NCBI RefSeq assembly: GCF_001468395.1
Contig: NZ_LNSG01000003.1
Coordinates: forward strand, 1 to 64,000
Direction of reading: 5' to 3'
DNA length: 64,000 nucleotides
DNA from: Sphingopyxis sp. H073
GTDB taxonomy: Bacteria; Pseudomonadota; Alphaproteobacteria; Sphingomonadales; Sphingomonadaceae
Position 1 is the stretch's first letter; every line of letters starts with the position of its first letter. This document shows, in pieces, positions 16,527-24,722 of this stretch. The notes below the pieces were generated by a model, which did not search any database, was not told the origin of the DNA, and saw nothing but the letters and a program-made list of their open reading frames with translations. The translations under genes were made by a program, and so were the position numbers.

Positions 16527-17132
16527 TTACGATTGTCTTAGGCCGCGCCGCGCGACCGCCCATGTGCCGAACAGCGCGAACGCGGCGCCGAGCATCGTGC
16601 CGCCGACGATATCGCTCGCCCAATGCACGCCGAGCATGATGCGCGAAAAGCCGTTGAGGATGATCATGGCGAAAGCAAGCGTCCAAGCGAGCGGTCGCCA
16701 GCGCGGCGGCGCGAGCGAGGCCAGAAGCAGATACACCGCGGCGGCGCTCGTTGCATGGCCGCTGGGGTAGGAAAAACTGGTCTGATGGTCGAGATGGTCG
16801 ATCAGATCGGGCCGCGCGCGGCCGAAGCCGAGTTTGAGCAGGCTCGACGCGAGGTTCGACAGCAGCGAGACGCAGCCGAGCGCAGCAGCACAGCGCGGGC
16901 CGCACCAATGCCAGACGAGAGCGCAAAGCAGGATAACGATGATCCAGCGCGGCGTGCCGCCACCGATCCAGCTTACGCCCTGCATGAAGGAGATGACGGT
17001 TGCGCTGCTTTCGCCGGCGCGGAACGAAAGCGCGTGCGCGATGCGCCAGTCGGCCGAGTCGGTCCATCCCGCACCGACCGCAAGGCCAAGCAGGATAACC
17101 GCGAGGAGCAGCCCCGCGGCGATGATCGGCAA
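16527..17132 (-). CDS. PAP2-family phosphatase, membrane
   Basis: About 201 residues taking the TTG at 17132; a CTG at 17150 sits better behind GGGAGG and would add six residues, so the start is unsettled. Type-2 phosphatidic acid phosphatase motifs are complete: KLGFGRARPD (first), SYPSGHATSAA (second, catalytic His) and SRIMLGVHWASDIVGG (third). Five or six hydrophobic helices indicate an inner-membrane enzyme dephosphorylating a lipid phosphate such as undecaprenyl diphosphate or phosphatidate. Downstream of lpd on the same strand, separated by a large inverted-repeat pair whose end provides the GGGAGG. Confidence 0.82.
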   Translation of the reverse strand: MPIIAAGLLLAVILLGLAVGAGWTDSADWRIAHALSFRAGESSATVISFMQGVSWIGGGTPRWIIVILLCALVWHWCGPRCAAALGCVSLLSNLASSLLKLGFGRARPDLIDHLDHQTSFSYPSGHATSAAAVYLLLASLAPPRWRPLAWTLAFAMIILNGFSRIMLGVHWASDIVGGTMLGAAFALFGTWAVARRGLRQS

Positions 17133-17153
17133 TCGCGAATGACGGTCCAGACA

Positions 17154-17267
17154 ATCCTCCCTGTGGCGGAGCCATGGGGAGGTGGCGGCCCCGCAGGGGC
17201 CGACGGAGGGGCCCCTCCACCACCCTGGGGGTGGTCCCCCTCCCCATCGCTGCGCGACGGGGAGGAT
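17154..17267. repeat. empty inverted pair of two-hairpin repeats
   Basis: Two arms in opposite orientation meet at GGAGGGGCCCCTCC (about 17203-17216). Each arm has an outer hairpin beginning ATCCTCCC and ending ATGGGGAGG, then an inner GC-rich hairpin (GCGGCCCC...GGGGCC on the left, ACCACCC...GGGTGGT on the right), then GGAGGGG. It fills the gap between lpd and the PAP2 gene, starting 8 bp from the lpd stop. The architecture is shared with the repeats around the DUF559 gene and at 43494-43669. Confidence 0.75.
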
Positions 17268-17274
17268 CGAAATA

Positions 17275-18684
17275 TCAAATATGCAGCGGCCGTCCGAATG
17301 CCGCGAGCACGCCCTCGTGCATCGTTTCGCTGAGCGTCGGATGCGGGAAGACGGTGCCGATGAAATCATCCTCGACCAGCTCGGCGGTTTTGCCGATCGT
17401 ATAGCCCTGGATCAGCTCGGTGACTTCGGCGCCGATCATGTGCGCGCCGAGCAGTTCGCCGGTCTTGGCGTCGAACACGGTCTTGGTGAAACCTTCGGAT
17501 TCGCCAAGCGCGATCGCCTTGCCGTTGCCGATGAAGGGGAAGGTCCCGGCCTTGACCTCGTAACCGAGCTCCTTCGCCTTGGCTTCGGTCAGCCCGACGC
17601 TGGCGATCTGCGGGCGGCAATAGGTGCAGCCCGGGATGTTGCGCGGATCCATCGCGTGCGGATGGCCCCCCGCGATCGCTTCGACCGAAATCACCGATTC
17701 ATGCATCGCCTTGTGCGCGAGCCAAGGCGGCGCGGTGACGTCGCCGATCGCCCAAATGCCGGGGACGTTGGTTCGGCACATCGCGTCGGTGTCGATATGG
17801 CCCTTGGTCGTCTTCACGCCGAGCGCTTCGAGCCCGATATTTTCGGTGTTCGGGACGATGCCGATCGCGACGATGGCGTGGCTGAATTCGGCAGATTCGG
17901 TCTTGCCGTCCTTGGTCTTGATCTTCGCGGTGACGCCGGTCGCGGTCGCCTTCAGCTCCTCGACCCCGGCACCGGTGTAGATCGTCATGCCCTGCTTCTT
18001 GAGCGCCTTTTCGAGGAAGGCCGAGACATCGGCATCCTCGACGGGGACAAGCCGGTCGAGCATTTCGACGACGGTGACTTCGGCGCCCATGTCTTTGTAG
18101 AAACTCGCAAACTCGATGCCGATCGCGCCCGACCCGATGACGAGCAGTTTCTTGGGCATTTCGGGTGGGACGAGCGCGTGGCGATAGGTCCAGATGCGCT
18201 TGCCGTCGGCAGGGGCGAACGGCAGGTCGCGGGCGCGGGCGCCGGTCGCGACGATGATGTTCTTGGCGGTCAGGGTCTCGCTGCCCTTCTCGCCCTTCAC
18301 TTCCAGCTTGCCCGGCGCGGTCAGCTTGCCCTCGCCCATGTGGACGCTGATCTTGTGCTTCTTCATCAGAAAGGCGACGCCCTGGCTGAGCTGTTTCGCG
18401 ACGCCGCGGCTGCGCTTCACGACCGCGTCGATGTCGGCGCTGATCTGCTGCGCAATCAGGCCGTAATCGCCTGCATGCTGCATATAATGATAGATTTCGG
18501 CCGAGCGCAGCAGCGCCTTGGTCGGAATGCAGCCCCAATTGAGACAGATGCCGCCCAGATTCTCGCGCTCGACGATCGCGGTCTTCAGCCCGAGCTGAGC
18601 CGCCCGGATCGCCGCGACATAACCGCCGGGACCCGAGCCGAGGACGATGAGGTCGTAGTTGGTGTCAGCCAAGATTTGCTCCAT
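17275..18684 (-). CDS. lpdA: dihydrolipoyl dehydrogenase (E3)
   Basis: 469 residues; ATG at 18684 behind AGGGGATTGAAG. Flavoprotein disulfide reductase: YDLIVLGSGPGGYVAA for FAD, GGICLNWGCIPTKAL with the redox cysteines, LLVIGSGAIGIEFASF for NAD, GIWAIGDVTAPPWLAH, and the C-terminal HPTLSETMHE with the catalytic His-Glu pair. It reoxidises lipoyl groups of the pyruvate dehydrogenase complex, whose E2 gene lies upstream on the same strand. The two genes would be adjacent but for the DUF559 unit between them. Confidence 0.95.
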   Translation of the reverse strand: MEQILADTNYDLIVLGSGPGGYVAAIRAAQLGLKTAIVERENLGGICLNWGCIPTKALLRSAEIYHYMQHAGDYGLIAQQISADIDAVVKRSRGVAKQLSQGVAFLMKKHKISVHMGEGKLTAPGKLEVKGEKGSETLTAKNIIVATGARARDLPFAPADGKRIWTYRHALVPPEMPKKLLVIGSGAIGIEFASFYKDMGAEVTVVEMLDRLVPVEDADVSAFLEKALKKQGMTIYTGAGVEELKATATGVTAKIKTKDGKTESAEFSHAIVAIGIVPNTENIGLEALGVKTTKGHIDTDAMCRTNVPGIWAIGDVTAPPWLAHKAMHESVISVEAIAGGHPHAMDPRNIPGCTYCRPQIASVGLTEAKAKELGYEVKAGTFPFIGNGKAIALGESEGFTKTVFDAKTGELLGAHMIGAEVTELIQGYTIGKTAELVEDDFIGTVFPHPTLSETMHEGVLAAFGRPLHI

Positions 18685-18691
18685 CTTCAAT

Positions 18692-18750
18692 CCCCTCTCC
18701 CATTTAGGGAGAGGGAGGGGCCCATTGCGAAGCAATGGGAGGGTGAGGGT
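18692..18750. repeat. two-hairpin repeat, left copy at the DUF559 gene
   Basis: CCCTCTCCC-ATTTA-GGGAGAGGG is a perfect outer hairpin, followed by AGGGG, an inner hairpin CCCATTGC-GAA-GCAATGGG and the tail AGGGTGAGGGT. It matches the reverse complement of the copy at 19094-19155 except in the loop and the inner stem, where the sequences differ but pairing is largely kept. The last 16 codons of the DUF559 gene read into it. Confidence 0.85.
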
Positions 18751-19093
18751 CCGAGAGCGCGGCAAGGATTGCCGTCAACACACCGGACAGATTGCCAGTC
18801 ACTTCATTGTTCCACACGCGGAGTACGCGATAGCCCTTGTCGTTCAGGAAGGCGTCGCGAGCCGTATCGGTTTGCGATTCTGCATGCTGCGATCCATCGA
18901 TCTCGACGATCAGGCGTTGGTCTTGGCAGACAAAATCCGCTATGAAGGGCCCGATAGGCTGTTGCTTGCGAAATTTGAAACCGCCGAGGCGGCGATCGCG
19001 CAAGGCACCCCAAAGCTTCTTTTCCTGATCGGTGAGCGCATGTCGCAGACTTTTGGCGCGTGCCAGCGTTTCTTGCGAATAGCCTGCCGTCAT
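18704..19093 (-). CDS. DUF559 protein, endonuclease-like fold
   Basis: 129 residues. N-terminal helix LARAKSLRHALTDQEKKLWGAL, then FKFRKQQPIGPFIADF, LIVEIDGSQHAE and GYRVLRVWNNEV form the conserved DUF559 core. The acidic Asp53, Glu64 and Asp66 with Gln/His nearby resemble the D-ExD/K centre of Vsr-like and restriction-endonuclease-fold nucleases. The ATG at 19093 touches the right-hand repeat, and residues 115-129 (SDPHPPIASQW...) are translated from the left-hand repeat. Biological role unknown; an enzyme acting on the flanking repeats' DNA or RNA hairpins is one idea. Confidence 0.8.
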   Translation of the reverse strand: MTAGYSQETLARAKSLRHALTDQEKKLWGALRDRRLGGFKFRKQQPIGPFIADFVCQDQRLIVEIDGSQHAESQTDTARDAFLNDKGYRVLRVWNNEVTGNLSGVLTAILAALSDPHPPIASQWAPPSP

Positions 19094-19155
19094 ACCCTCA
19101 CCCTCCCACGCGCTGACGCGCGCGGGCCCCTCCCTCTCCCTTGAAGGGAGAGGGG
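19094..19155. repeat. two-hairpin repeat, right copy at the DUF559 gene
   Basis: Read on the minus strand: CCCTCTCCC-TTCAA-GGGAGAGGG, AGGGG, an inner hairpin of CCCGCGCGCG/CGCGTGGG type, then AGGGTGAGGGT immediately before the DUF559 ATG. It is the inverted partner of 18692-18750 and ends 8 bp from the pdhC stop. Confidence 0.85.
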
Positions 19156-19162
19156 TTATTCT

Positions 19163-20479
19163 TCACGCCACCAGCCCCAGCGGGTTCTCCACCAGTTCCT
19201 TGAAGGTCTTCATCAGCAGCGCGCCGTCTGCCCCGTCGATCGCGCGGTGGTCGAAGCTGCCGGTCGCCGACATGACCGTCGCGATCGCGAGCGCGTCGTC
19301 GACCACATAGGGTCGCTTCTCGCCCGCGCCGATCGCCATGATCATGCCCTGCGGCGGGTTGATCACCGCGGTGAACTGTTTGATCCCCATCATGCCCATG
19401 TTCGAGATCGAGGCGGTGCCGCCCTGATATTCATTGGGCTGGAGCTTGCCCTCCTTCGCCTTCGCGGCAAGTTCGGACATTTCGGTCGAGATTTTCGACA
19501 TCGACTTGCCGCCTGCGTCGGTGATGATCGGAGTGATCAGGCCGCCCGGGATGCTGACCGCGACCGAAATATCGGCGCGCTTGTAGAAGCGCATCACATC
19601 GCCGCCGAAGCTGACGTTGCACGCGGGGACGCGTTCGAGCGCAACCGCAAGCGCCTTGATCAGCATGTCGTTGACGCTGAGCTTGACGCCGCGGCTTTCG
19701 AGGCTGGCGTTGAGTTCGCCGCGCAGCTTGAGCAGCGCGTCGAGGCGGATGTCGACGGTCAGATAGATGTGCGGCGATTCCTGCATCGACTGGGTCAGGC
19801 GGCGCGCGATCGTCTTGCGCATGCCGCTCAATTTTTCGTCCTCGTGCGGGATGCCGAAATCGGGGATCGGGCCCGCGGCGGCAGGAGCCGGTGCGGCGGC
19901 GGGAGCAGCGGCCGGGGCGGCGGCTGTGGGAGTTACCGTTGCGGCAGGGGCAGGCGCGCCGGAGGGTGCGCCTTCGAGGTCGTCCTTGACAATGCGGCCG
20001 CCGGGGCCGCTGCCCTTCATCGTCGAGAGGTCGATGCCGCGCTCGGCCGCGATGCGCTTGGCAAGCGGGCTCGCCTTGATACGGTCGCCCGAAGCGGCGG
20101 GGGCCGGAGCGGCGGCAGCCGGTGCCGGCGTCGGAGCAGGAGTTGGCGCCGCAGCAGGGGGCGCTTCCTGTTTTGCGGCGGGGGGCGACGCAGCGGCGGC
20201 AGCCGGCGCCGGAGCAGCCTTGGCGCTCGCATCCTCACCCTCGCCCGCGATCACCGCGATCACGGTGCCGACCTTCACATTGTCGGTGCCTTCAGCGACG
20301 ACAATCTGGCTGATCACGCCGTCGTCGATCGCCTCGAACTCCATCGTCGCCTTGTCGGTCTCGATCTCGGCGAGCAGGTCACCCGATTTGACCGTATCCC
20401 CCTCCTTCACCAGCCATTTGGCGAGCGTCCCTTCCTCCATCGTTGGCGAAAGGGCTGGCATTTTGAGTTCGATCGGCAT
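19163..20479 (-). CDS. pdhC: pyruvate dehydrogenase dihydrolipoamide acetyltransferase (E2)
   Basis: 438 residues. Lipoyl domain 1-80 ([26 protein letters not shown] with the lipoylated lysine), an Ala/Pro-rich linker, the E3/E1-binding domain at about 135-170 ([28 protein letters not shown]), a second Ala/Pro linker, then the catalytic domain ending [13 protein letters not shown] (HxxxDG active site). ALSPTM and one lipoyl domain are typical of the alphaproteobacterial PDH E2. It forms the complex core and passes acetyl groups to CoA. E1 genes are not in the window. Confidence 0.95.
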   Translation of the reverse strand: MPIELKMPALSPTMEEGTLAKWLVKEGDTVKSGDLLAEIETDKATMEFEAIDDGVISQIVVAEGTDNVKVGTVIAVIAGEGEDASAKAAPAPAAAAASPPAAKQEAPPAAAPTPAPTPAPAAAAPAPAASGDRIKASPLAKRIAAERGIDLSTMKGSGPGGRIVKDDLEGAPSGAPAPAATVTPTAAAPAAAPAAAPAPAAAGPIPDFGIPHEDEKLSGMRKTIARRLTQSMQESPHIYLTVDIRLDALLKLRGELNASLESRGVKLSVNDMLIKALAVALERVPACNVSFGGDVMRFYKRADISVAVSIPGGLITPIITDAGGKSMSKISTEMSELAAKAKEGKLQPNEYQGGTASISNMGMMGIKQFTAVINPPQGMIMAIGAGEKRPYVVDDALAIATVMSATGSFDHRAIDGADGALLMKTFKELVENPLGLVA

Positions 20480-20650
20480 CGTCGCTTTTTTCCCTCGGTC
20501 TTTGTGCGTGAGTCTTGCAGGCCGGACCTGCCGCTACGGATTGTTCCTCGCCATAAGCCCTGCACCGGTCAAGGTCCAGCGGGGCAACTTGCCTTTCATA
20601 CGAATGTGACGCACTCTCCACGCACAAAAAGCATAGCGAGGGGTCGGGCG

Positions 20651-21106
20651 ATGCGGACGTATCTGGTGGTGATCGACGACAGTCCCGAGGCCAGCCTGGC
20701 GCTGCGCTTTGCCGCGCGGCGCGCGGCGCGAACGGGCGGCGGGGTCGCGGTGCTGGCAATCATCCCGCCGCAGGATTTCGTGGCGTTCGGCGGCGTCCAG
20801 GCGACGATCGAGGCCGAGGCGCGCGAACATGCCGAGCAGCTTGTGGCGGCGGCGTCCGATGCGGTGATGCAGGAAGGCAATATCGTCGCGCAGACGATGA
20901 TCCGCTCGGGCAAGCCCGTCGAGGTCGTGCGCGACGCGATCGGCGAGAATGACGAGGTCGCGGCGCTGGTACTCGCGACCGCGGCGAGCGGCGCACCCGG
21001 GCCGCTGGTGGCGCACTTCACCGGGCAGGATGCGGGAACCCTCCCCTGCCCGGTGATGATCGTGCCGGGCGGGATCGATATCGCCCGGCTCGATGCGCTG
21101 AGTTAG
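20651..21106 (+). CDS. universal stress protein (UspA family)
   Basis: 151 residues from the ATG at 20651 behind GAGGGGTCGGG. Starts MRTYLVVIDDSPEASLALRFAARRA as usual for a single UspA domain. The C-terminal nucleotide-binding loop is altered: LATAASGAPGPLVAHF in place of the usual G-x2-G-x9-GS, so ATP binding is uncertain. Divergent from pdhC (171-bp gap) and convergent, with a 4-bp overlap, with the membrane protein at 21103-21495. Confidence 0.82.
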   Translation: MRTYLVVIDDSPEASLALRFAARRAARTGGGVAVLAIIPPQDFVAFGGVQATIEAEAREHAEQLVAAASDAVMQEGNIVAQTMIRSGKPVEVVRDAIGENDEVAALVLATAASGAPGPLVAHFTGQDAGTLPCPVMIVPGGIDIARLDALS

Positions 21107-21495
21107 GCGGCGACCGCGCGCGGCAGCGCGGCGGCGCCCTTCGCTTCCAGAACGGCGAGATCGAGAACGACGAGCGCCTGCACCGCGACGATGGCGATGC
21201 CGAGCCAGCTCATCTGCCCGGCGAAGATCGCGAGGACCGCAAAACTCGCCGCAACCCAGCCGAGATTGCCGGTCGCGATCAGGTTCGCGAGTCCCTTGCT
21301 CGGCTCCGTCTGGCTGGCGACGAACAGCATCAGCGCCGCCGACGGCAGCCCGATCCAGCCCGCGACGGTCACGACGCCCGAGGGGAGGCCGAGCAGCGCG
21401 GCGACCGTCGCGGTGGCGAACACGCACAGCAGGAACAGCGCCCCGCACGTGATCGCGTCGATGATGAGAGTGTTCTTGAGATTGAAATAGGACAT
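21103..21495 (-). CDS. four-helix membrane protein of unknown function
   Basis: 130 residues; ATG at 21495 behind AGGAGAACC. Four hydrophobic helices at about 8-35, 40-60, 72-92 and 96-116 (for example AITCGALFLLCVFATATVAALL and LGIAIVAVQALVVLDLAVL). No family recognised. It is divergent from an XRE regulator 117 bp away, which is the classic arrangement for a regulator and its target. Confidence 0.65.
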   Translation of the reverse strand: MSYFNLKNTLIIDAITCGALFLLCVFATATVAALLGLPSGVVTVAGWIGLPSAALMLFVASQTEPSKGLANLIATGNLGWVAASFAVLAIFAGQMSWLGIAIVAVQALVVLDLAVLEAKGAAALPRAVAA

Positions 21496-21612
21496 GGCGG
21501 TTCTCCTTTCGACCCCGACCAAATGAACCCCGAATTGAATGGCGTCGATTACGCGGGAGGTAATGGAAATCGGAACGGCGCCCGGCTAGGCCGGACGGCG
21601 AAGGAGAAGGCC

Positions 21613-22395
21613 ATGCAAGTCGCACCCCTCGGCGAGCAGCTTCGCGAATGGCGCACCCGCCGCCGGATGAGCCAGATGGACCTCGCGCTCGATACCGAAA
21701 TATCGACGCGGCACCTGAGCTTCATCGAGACTGGACGCTCGAAGCCGAGTGCGGCGATGCTGCAGCGGATCGCCGACTGCCTCGAAGTGCCGCACCGTGC
21801 GCGCAATGCGCTGCTGCTCGCGGCGGGATATGCGCCCGATTTCCAGGAGCGACCGCTCGACAGCCCTGAAATGGCGGGCATGAAGGCGATCGTCGAGCAT
21901 GTGCTGAAAGGGCACGAGCCTTATCCCGCACTCGCGGTTGATCGCCACTGGAACATGATCGCAGCGAACGCCGCGAACGCAATCCTGATCGAGCAGGTTT
22001 CGCCCGCGTTGCTCGCGCCGCCGGTCAATGTCCTGCGCATCGCGCTACATCCCGAGGGGCTTGCGCCGCAGATCGTGAACTACGGCCTGTGGCGCGCGCA
22101 TATCCTGCACCGGCTCGATCTGCAGATCGAGGCGAGCGCCGATCCGCTGCTTGCGGCGCTGCGCGAGGAGATTGCGGGTTACGCGATCGAAGCAAACGAC
22201 AATGAAGTCGGCGCCGTCAGCAGCATCGCGGTGCCGCTGGTGCTCGATACGGTCGCGGGACGGATCAGCTTCGTGTCGACGGTGACGATCTTCGGGACGC
22301 CGGTGGATATCACGCTGTCGGAGCTGGCGATCGAGGCGTTCTTTCCGGCGGATGCGGAGAGTGCGGCGTTGTTGCGGAAATTCGCTGCGAGTTAG
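21613..22395 (+). CDS. XRE-family regulator with MmyB-like ligand domain
   Basis: 260 residues; ATG at 21613 after AAGGAGAAGGCC. Residues 5-65 form a helix-turn-helix (LGEQLREWRTRRRMSQMDLAL, STRHLSFIETGRSKPS). The rest is a PAS-like MLTR/MmyB domain (YPALAVDRHWNMIAANAANA, LRIALHPEGLAP, VNYGLWRAHIL), which in relatives binds fatty acids. Divergent from the membrane protein at 21103-21495, its likely target. Its stop overlaps the rnr stop by 4 bp. Confidence 0.85.
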   Translation: MQVAPLGEQLREWRTRRRMSQMDLALDTEISTRHLSFIETGRSKPSAAMLQRIADCLEVPHRARNALLLAAGYAPDFQERPLDSPEMAGMKAIVEHVLKGHEPYPALAVDRHWNMIAANAANAILIEQVSPALLAPPVNVLRIALHPEGLAPQIVNYGLWRAHILHRLDLQIEASADPLLAALREEIAGYAIEANDNEVGAVSSIAVPLVLDTVAGRISFVSTVTIFGTPVDITLSELAIEAFFPADAESAALLRKFAAS

Positions 22396-24722
22396 CGCTT
22401 GCGACCCTGATGCCGGATATTCCCCGGCCGCCCGCGCTTGCCGACCATATGCTTGCCGGCTCCGTCTTTCTTGTGGCCCTTGCCCTTCACCCCGTCGCGG
22501 CGTGGTGGACGATTGCGGAAGCCGCCTTCGGGCGCGTCGGGAAGCTCGAAGCGCAAGGCGCCGCTGATCGGGTTCGCCTCCATCAACCGCAGTTCGAGCC
22601 GCTGCCCGATCGAATAGCTCACCCGCCCGTGCTCGCTGTCGAGCGTCCGCGCCGCCTCGTCGTAGAAAAAACGCTCGCTGCCCAGGGTCGATACCGGCAC
22701 CAGCCCGTCGCCGCCAAGCCCGTCTACCGTCGCGAAGAAGCCGAACGGCTGTACCCCGGTGATCCGAGCGGGCACGATTTCGCCCGTCTTCGTCGCAAGA
22801 TAGGCCGCAACATAGCGGTCGATCGTCTCGCGCTCGGCCTCCATCGCGCGGCGTTCGAGCGCGCTGATCGCCTCGCCGATCCGCGACAAGCCCTTGCGGT
22901 CGGCGTCGCCGAGTCCGGTTCGTTCGGGAAGGCCCTTGGGCTTGCCGGGCACTTCGAGGCGATAGCTGTCGACCAGCGCGCGGTGGACGATCAGGTCGGC
23001 GTAGCGGCGGATCGGCGAGGTGAAATGCGCGTAGCTGCCGAGCGCGAGGCCGAAATGGCCTGAGTTGGCCGGACCATAATAAGCCTGCGTCTGGCTGCGC
23101 AGGATCGCCTCCATCAGCTGCGGCAGGCGGTCGTCGCCCGAAAAGCCGTCGATCAGGCGATTGAACACCGCGGGCGTGATGACTTGCCCCAGCGCGAAAC
23201 TCTGCTCGAAGGTTTCGAGATAGTCTTTCAGGCTGACGAGCTTTTCGCGGCTCGGCGGTTCGTGGATGCGGTACATGACGGGCGACTTCTTCGCCTCGAG
23301 CGCCTTTGCCGCCGCGACGTTCGCCGCGATCATATAATCCTCGATCAGCCGCATCGAATCGAGCCGCTCGCGCACCTTGATCTCAGCGATATTGCCTTGT
23401 TCGTCGAGCCGCACCTGCCGTTCGGGTAGGTCGAGATCGAGCGGAGCGCGGGCGGCGCGAGCTTTTGCGAGCAGGGTCCAGCAGCCCCAGAGATTTTTGA
23501 GCGTCGGGAGAACATCGGCGTCCCAGCCCTCGTCGGGCAAATCGGCGTCATAGGCCGCTTGCGCGCGTTCATAAGCGATGTTCGCGCGAAGCCGCACCAG
23601 CGCGCGCGTGAAACGCCATGACGTCACTTTGCCATGTTTGTCGATGGTCAGATGGCACGCCATCGCCGCGCGGTCCTCGCCCGCCTTCAGCGAGCAGACA
23701 CCCGCCGAAAGCGTTTCGGGGAGCATCGGCACGACCTGATCGGGAAAATAGACGCTGTTGCCGCGCCGCCGTGCCTCGCGGTCGAGCGCGCCATCGGCAC
23801 GAACATAATAGCTGACGTCCGCAATCGCGACGATCGCCTTCCACCCGCCCTTGTTCTTCTCATCCTCGTCGGGGACAGCCCAGACGGCATCGTCATGGTC
23901 GCGGGCGTCGATCGGGTCGATCGCGACGATCGGCAGGTCGCGCAGATCCTCGCGACCGCCGGGAGTCAGCGGCAGCTTCGCGGCGCGCTCGGCTTCCTCC
24001 AGCGTCTCTTCGTGGAAGACATGGGGAATCTCGTGCCTCGCGATTGCGATCATGCTCAGTGAGCGCGGTGCGAAGGGGTCACCGATCACGTCGATCACGC
24101 GCGCTTTGGTCGCCGGCCCGCGCCCGGACAGTTCCGCGCGAACAAGATCGCCGATTTGCGCATCGCCCATGTCCGAGACGACAAAATCAAAACGCGCGCG
24201 TTTGTCGGCGGGGCGCAGCCAGGTCATCGGCTTGCCGCCGGGGCCGGTGTCAGTGACGAGCACGCCGATAATCGCCTCGCCGCCCGCCTGCAGCTTCTTC
24301 ATCGGGTGCGCTATATGGCCGCTGCCCCGCTCCTCGGTCCGCGACAGGATGCGGTCGCCGATCCCCAGCGCGCCCTTGCGGCCCTTCTCCATTACGCGAA
24401 GCCGCGGCGGCGGGCCGCTGCCTCCCCAGCGATCGGGCACGGCCCACACGACATCGCCCTCGACCGCCGCAACGCGCAGCACGGTGACCTTCGGAAGCCC
24501 GCCATGCTTGTGGAAAGCCCGCCCCGGCGCCATGTCGACGAGCCCCTCGTCGGTCATGTCCTTGAGCAGCGCCTTCAGCGCAATCTTGTCGGCGCCGTGC
24601 AGTCCGAAATGCTTGGCGATCTCACGCTTGCCGACCGCGCCGGGGCTGTACTCGATGAAGCGCAGGATCTGCTCGCTCGTCGGCAGCCCGGCGGGTTGCG
24701 GCCGTTTCGGTGCTTTGGCCAA
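22392..24722 (-). CDS. rnr: ribonuclease R
   Basis: 776 residues from a TTG directly after the proS stop (TAATTG). Order: N-terminal winged-helix region (SPGAVGKREIAKHFGL), cold-shock-like domains, the RNB catalytic domain with IDPIDARDHDDAVWAV (catalytic aspartates) and GHFGLALGSYAHFTSPIRRYADL, then an S1 domain (GEIVPARITGVQPFGFFATV) and a basic tail (KGKGHKKDGAGKHMVGKRGR). A 3'-5' exoribonuclease that degrades structured RNA. Coupling to proS makes the two cotranscribed; no ATG lies nearby. Confidence 0.93.
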   Translation of the reverse strand: MAKAPKRPQPAGLPTSEQILRFIEYSPGAVGKREIAKHFGLHGADKIALKALLKDMTDEGLVDMAPGRAFHKHGGLPKVTVLRVAAVEGDVVWAVPDRWGGSGPPPRLRVMEKGRKGALGIGDRILSRTEERGSGHIAHPMKKLQAGGEAIIGVLVTDTGPGGKPMTWLRPADKRARFDFVVSDMGDAQIGDLVRAELSGRGPATKARVIDVIGDPFAPRSLSMIAIARHEIPHVFHEETLEEAERAAKLPLTPGGREDLRDLPIVAIDPIDARDHDDAVWAVPDEDEKNKGGWKAIVAIADVSYYVRADGALDREARRRGNSVYFPDQVVPMLPETLSAGVCSLKAGEDRAAMACHLTIDKHGKVTSWRFTRALVRLRANIAYERAQAAYDADLPDEGWDADVLPTLKNLWGCWTLLAKARAARAPLDLDLPERQVRLDEQGNIAEIKVRERLDSMRLIEDYMIAANVAAAKALEAKKSPVMYRIHEPPSREKLVSLKDYLETFEQSFALGQVITPAVFNRLIDGFSGDDRLPQLMEAILRSQTQAYYGPANSGHFGLALGSYAHFTSPIRRYADLIVHRALVDSYRLEVPGKPKGLPERTGLGDADRKGLSRIGEAISALERRAMEAERETIDRYVAAYLATKTGEIVPARITGVQPFGFFATVDGLGGDGLVPVSTLGSERFFYDEAARTLDSEHGRVSYSIGQRLELRLMEANPISGALRFELPDAPEGGFRNRPPRRDGVKGKGHKKDGAGKHMVGKRGRPGNIRHQGRKR

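Larger units (their letters stand above)
18692..19155. mobile_element. DUF559 gene bounded by inverted repeats (candidate mobile unit)
   Basis: About 464 bp made of an inverted pair of 59-62 bp two-hairpin repeats and a single 129-codon gene that fills the space between them. It interrupts the pdhC-lpd pair. The repeat tail GGGAGGGTGAGGGT lies directly before the gene's ATG and acts as its ribosome-binding site, and the gene's end is encoded by the opposite repeat. No transposase is present, and target-site duplications are not obvious (AAT next to the left end, AATAA-like on the right). Mobility is inferred. Confidence 0.5.

Noticed and set aside
17182..18945. A 587-codon plus-strand frame antisense to lpd
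   Set aside because: High-GC mirror frame of a certain gene, no recognisable domain, and its ends fall in repeats.
20651..21106. A longer UspA protein starting near 19247
   Set aside because: The upstream part is antisense to pdhC; a good ATG with GAGGGG lies at 20651 exactly at the domain start.
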